Shown in pieces: positions 63,096 to 64,000 of a stretch of 64,000 nucleotides of DNA; the stretch's first letter is position 1; each line of letters opens with the position of its first letter. Location of the stretch: NCBI RefSeq assembly GCF_017571525.1, contig NZ_JAGETY010000008.1:212235-276234 (forward strand), in the 5' to 3' direction. This stretch comes from Hymenobacter sp. BT559. Lineage in GTDB: Bacteria > Bacteroidota > Bacteroidia > Cytophagales > Hymenobacteraceae. A program made the position numbers and the translations under genes. The notes under the pieces were generated by a model, which was given only the letters and a program-made list of their open reading frames with translations, did no database searches and was not told the DNA's origin.

Positions 63096-63887
63096 ATGAA
63101 TAAAGCTGCATTCCTACTCGCCGGACTAGCCCTGGCGGGCTGCCACCGCGCCGTCTCTACCAAGTCGGGTTCGCTCACGGCGGGCACTTCCGAAGCCGTG
63201 AAAGTGGCCACGCCTGCTGGTGTGAAAGCTACCAATACCAATTTTCAGTACCTGAATGGCCACGGCAAGGTGCATTTTAAGGCTAAGGGCAATGAGCAGT
63301 CGGCCAACTTTGCGCTGCGCATCAAGCGCGACTCGGCCATCTGGCTGTCGGGCTCGCTGCTAGGCATTGAGGGTGTGCGCGCCCTGCTCACGCCCGATTC
63401 GGTGCGGGTAGTCAATCGCTTGCAGAAGAACTACTTTGCCGGCGACTACGCCTACCTGAGCCAGCTGCTGAACGTGCCCGTTACCTACAAGCAGATGCAG
63501 GACATCCTGCTCGGCGACTACCAGGCCGCCCCCAAAGGCGCCATACCGGTAGTGAAAACGGAGGGCGACAACCAGAACGTGACCTACCCCGTGGCGCCGC
63601 TCATCCTGGAGCAGCTGGTGAGCAGCACCACCGGTCGCCTCCAGCAATTGAAAGTGAGCGAGAGCGCTGCCCAGCGCAGCCTTACCGTAGGCTACGCCGA
63701 TTTTCAGAAGCCTAGCGGCTCCGACCTGCCCTTTGCCTTCACCACCAACGTGCTAGGACAGCAGGGTGGCACCGAAAGCACCTCGGCCACCCTCAACTAC
63801 CAGAAAGTAGAAGTAGGTAGCGGCCACCTCGATTTTCCGTTTAGTATTCCCAAGGGCTATTCTAAGCAAGCAAAGATTAAGAAGTAG
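63096..63887 (+). CDS. DUF4292 family lipoprotein
   Basis: A 263-residue lipoprotein. The signal peptide MNKAAFLLAGLALAGC ends in a good lipobox (LAGC, Cys16). The body is the DUF4292 beta-rich domain (GKVHFKAKGNEQSANFALRIKRD, IWLSGSLLGIEGVRALLTPDSV), which resembles the LolA/LolB lipoprotein-carrier fold. A role in outer-membrane lipid or lipoprotein handling is an inference. The ATG at 63096 fits the signal peptide best; ATG 63081 adds five residues. Confidence 0.92.
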   Translation: MNKAAFLLAGLALAGCHRAVSTKSGSLTAGTSEAVKVATPAGVKATNTNFQYLNGHGKVHFKAKGNEQSANFALRIKRDSAIWLSGSLLGIEGVRALLTPDSVRVVNRLQKNYFAGDYAYLSQLLNVPVTYKQMQDILLGDYQAAPKGAIPVVKTEGDNQNVTYPVAPLILEQLVSSTTGRLQQLKVSESAAQRSLTVGYADFQKPSGSDLPFAFTTNVLGQQGGTESTSATLNYQKVEVGSGHLDFPFSIPKGYSKQAKIKK

Positions 63888-63920
63888 GGGGCTAGTTAAC
63901 CCGCTGGCTCTATACACGCA

Positions 63921-64000
63921 GAAAAAGCACGTCCTGCTCATCTGGCGTCCGCTTGCCGAAGCATCTCTACCGAAGACACCCTAGCGGCGTGGGTGAGATG
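63921..64000. repeat. partial inverted repeat at the window end
   Basis: ACGTCCTGCT near 63929 and CGAAGCATCTC near 63957 match the family of the repeat at 58248. The last ten bases pair with 63962-63971 at 8 of 10 positions, so the right arm is cut by the window end. Confidence 0.65.

Noticed and set aside
55938..63887. A single operon from the M3 peptidase to DUF4292
   Set aside because: A strong terminator follows the M3 gene, dut has its own promoter, an opposite-strand gene lies at 58369, and a large inverted repeat separates the TPR and DUF4292 genes.

Overview
The window looks like the chromosome of a GC-rich Bacteroidetes bacterium, most likely Hymenobacter or a close relative in the Cytophagales. 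The evidence is a type IX secretion translocon gene (sprA), a protein with a gliding-motility-associated C-terminal sorting domain, Bacteroidetes-type promoters (a -7 element TAnnTTTG with no Shine-Dalgarno signal), a B-type succinate dehydrogenase sdhCAB operon, and Bacteroidetes families such as DUF4292. The genus is inferred from overall similarity; no 16S gene is present. I see no tRNA, rRNA, CRISPR array, prophage or insertion sequence with a transposase.

Layout. 1-4 kb: yicC, a secreted protein of unknown function and an unusual VanZ-M28 peptidase fusion. 3.7-15 kb: gcvH, sprA, ruvA and the malic enzyme maeB, all on the minus strand. 15-20 kb: a LysM lytic transglycosylase, gatA and two tandem tatA genes with Asn/Gln/Gly/Tyr-rich tails. 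20.0-20.4 kb: a gene-free gap with a probable small RNA. 20.4-24 kb: flippase, enoyl-CoA hydratase, mscL and a small secreted protein. 24-29.4 kb: the rimP-nusA-infB operon, with an intrinsic-terminator-like hairpin in its own leader. 29.4-39.7 kb: gamma-glutamyltransferase, branching enzyme glgB, a ClC transporter, a YdeI-like protein, a degenerate glycosyltransferase-like protein and a GH31 alpha-glucosidase. 39.8-47.3 kb: a CDF transporter, icd, a serine hydrolase and sdhCAB. 47.5-58 kb: a large type IX secretion cargo protein, fabD, folK, an alpha/beta hydrolase, a polyprenyl synthase, an M23 peptidase, an oxidoreductase, an M3 peptidase and dut. 58-64 kb: a small helical protein, a threonine dehydratase, a sugar-phosphate nucleotidyltransferase, a TPR protein and a DUF4292 lipoprotein.

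Most genes are housekeeping. They cover TCA and C4 metabolism (icd, maeB, sdhCAB), glycogen (glgB, GH31), translation and transcription (gatA, rimP, nusA, infB), folate and fatty acid synthesis (folK, fabD), and envelope and secretion (sprA, tatA, transglycosylase, M23, flippase). No single new multi-gene defence or secretion system stands out.

The most interesting signals lie between genes or inside unusual proteins. They are a candidate terminator-ended small RNA at 20.29-20.41 kb, a possible NusA-type attenuator before rimP, many -7 boxes only 4-8 nt from start codons (possible leaderless mRNAs), long inverted-repeat elements with different arms but similar loops, a VanZ-M28 fusion that keeps an internal signal peptide, and a pseudo-glycosyltransferase split by an Ala/Pro/Glu-rich insert. 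Start codons were chosen by eye; where I moved a start from the longest possible frame, the entry says why.
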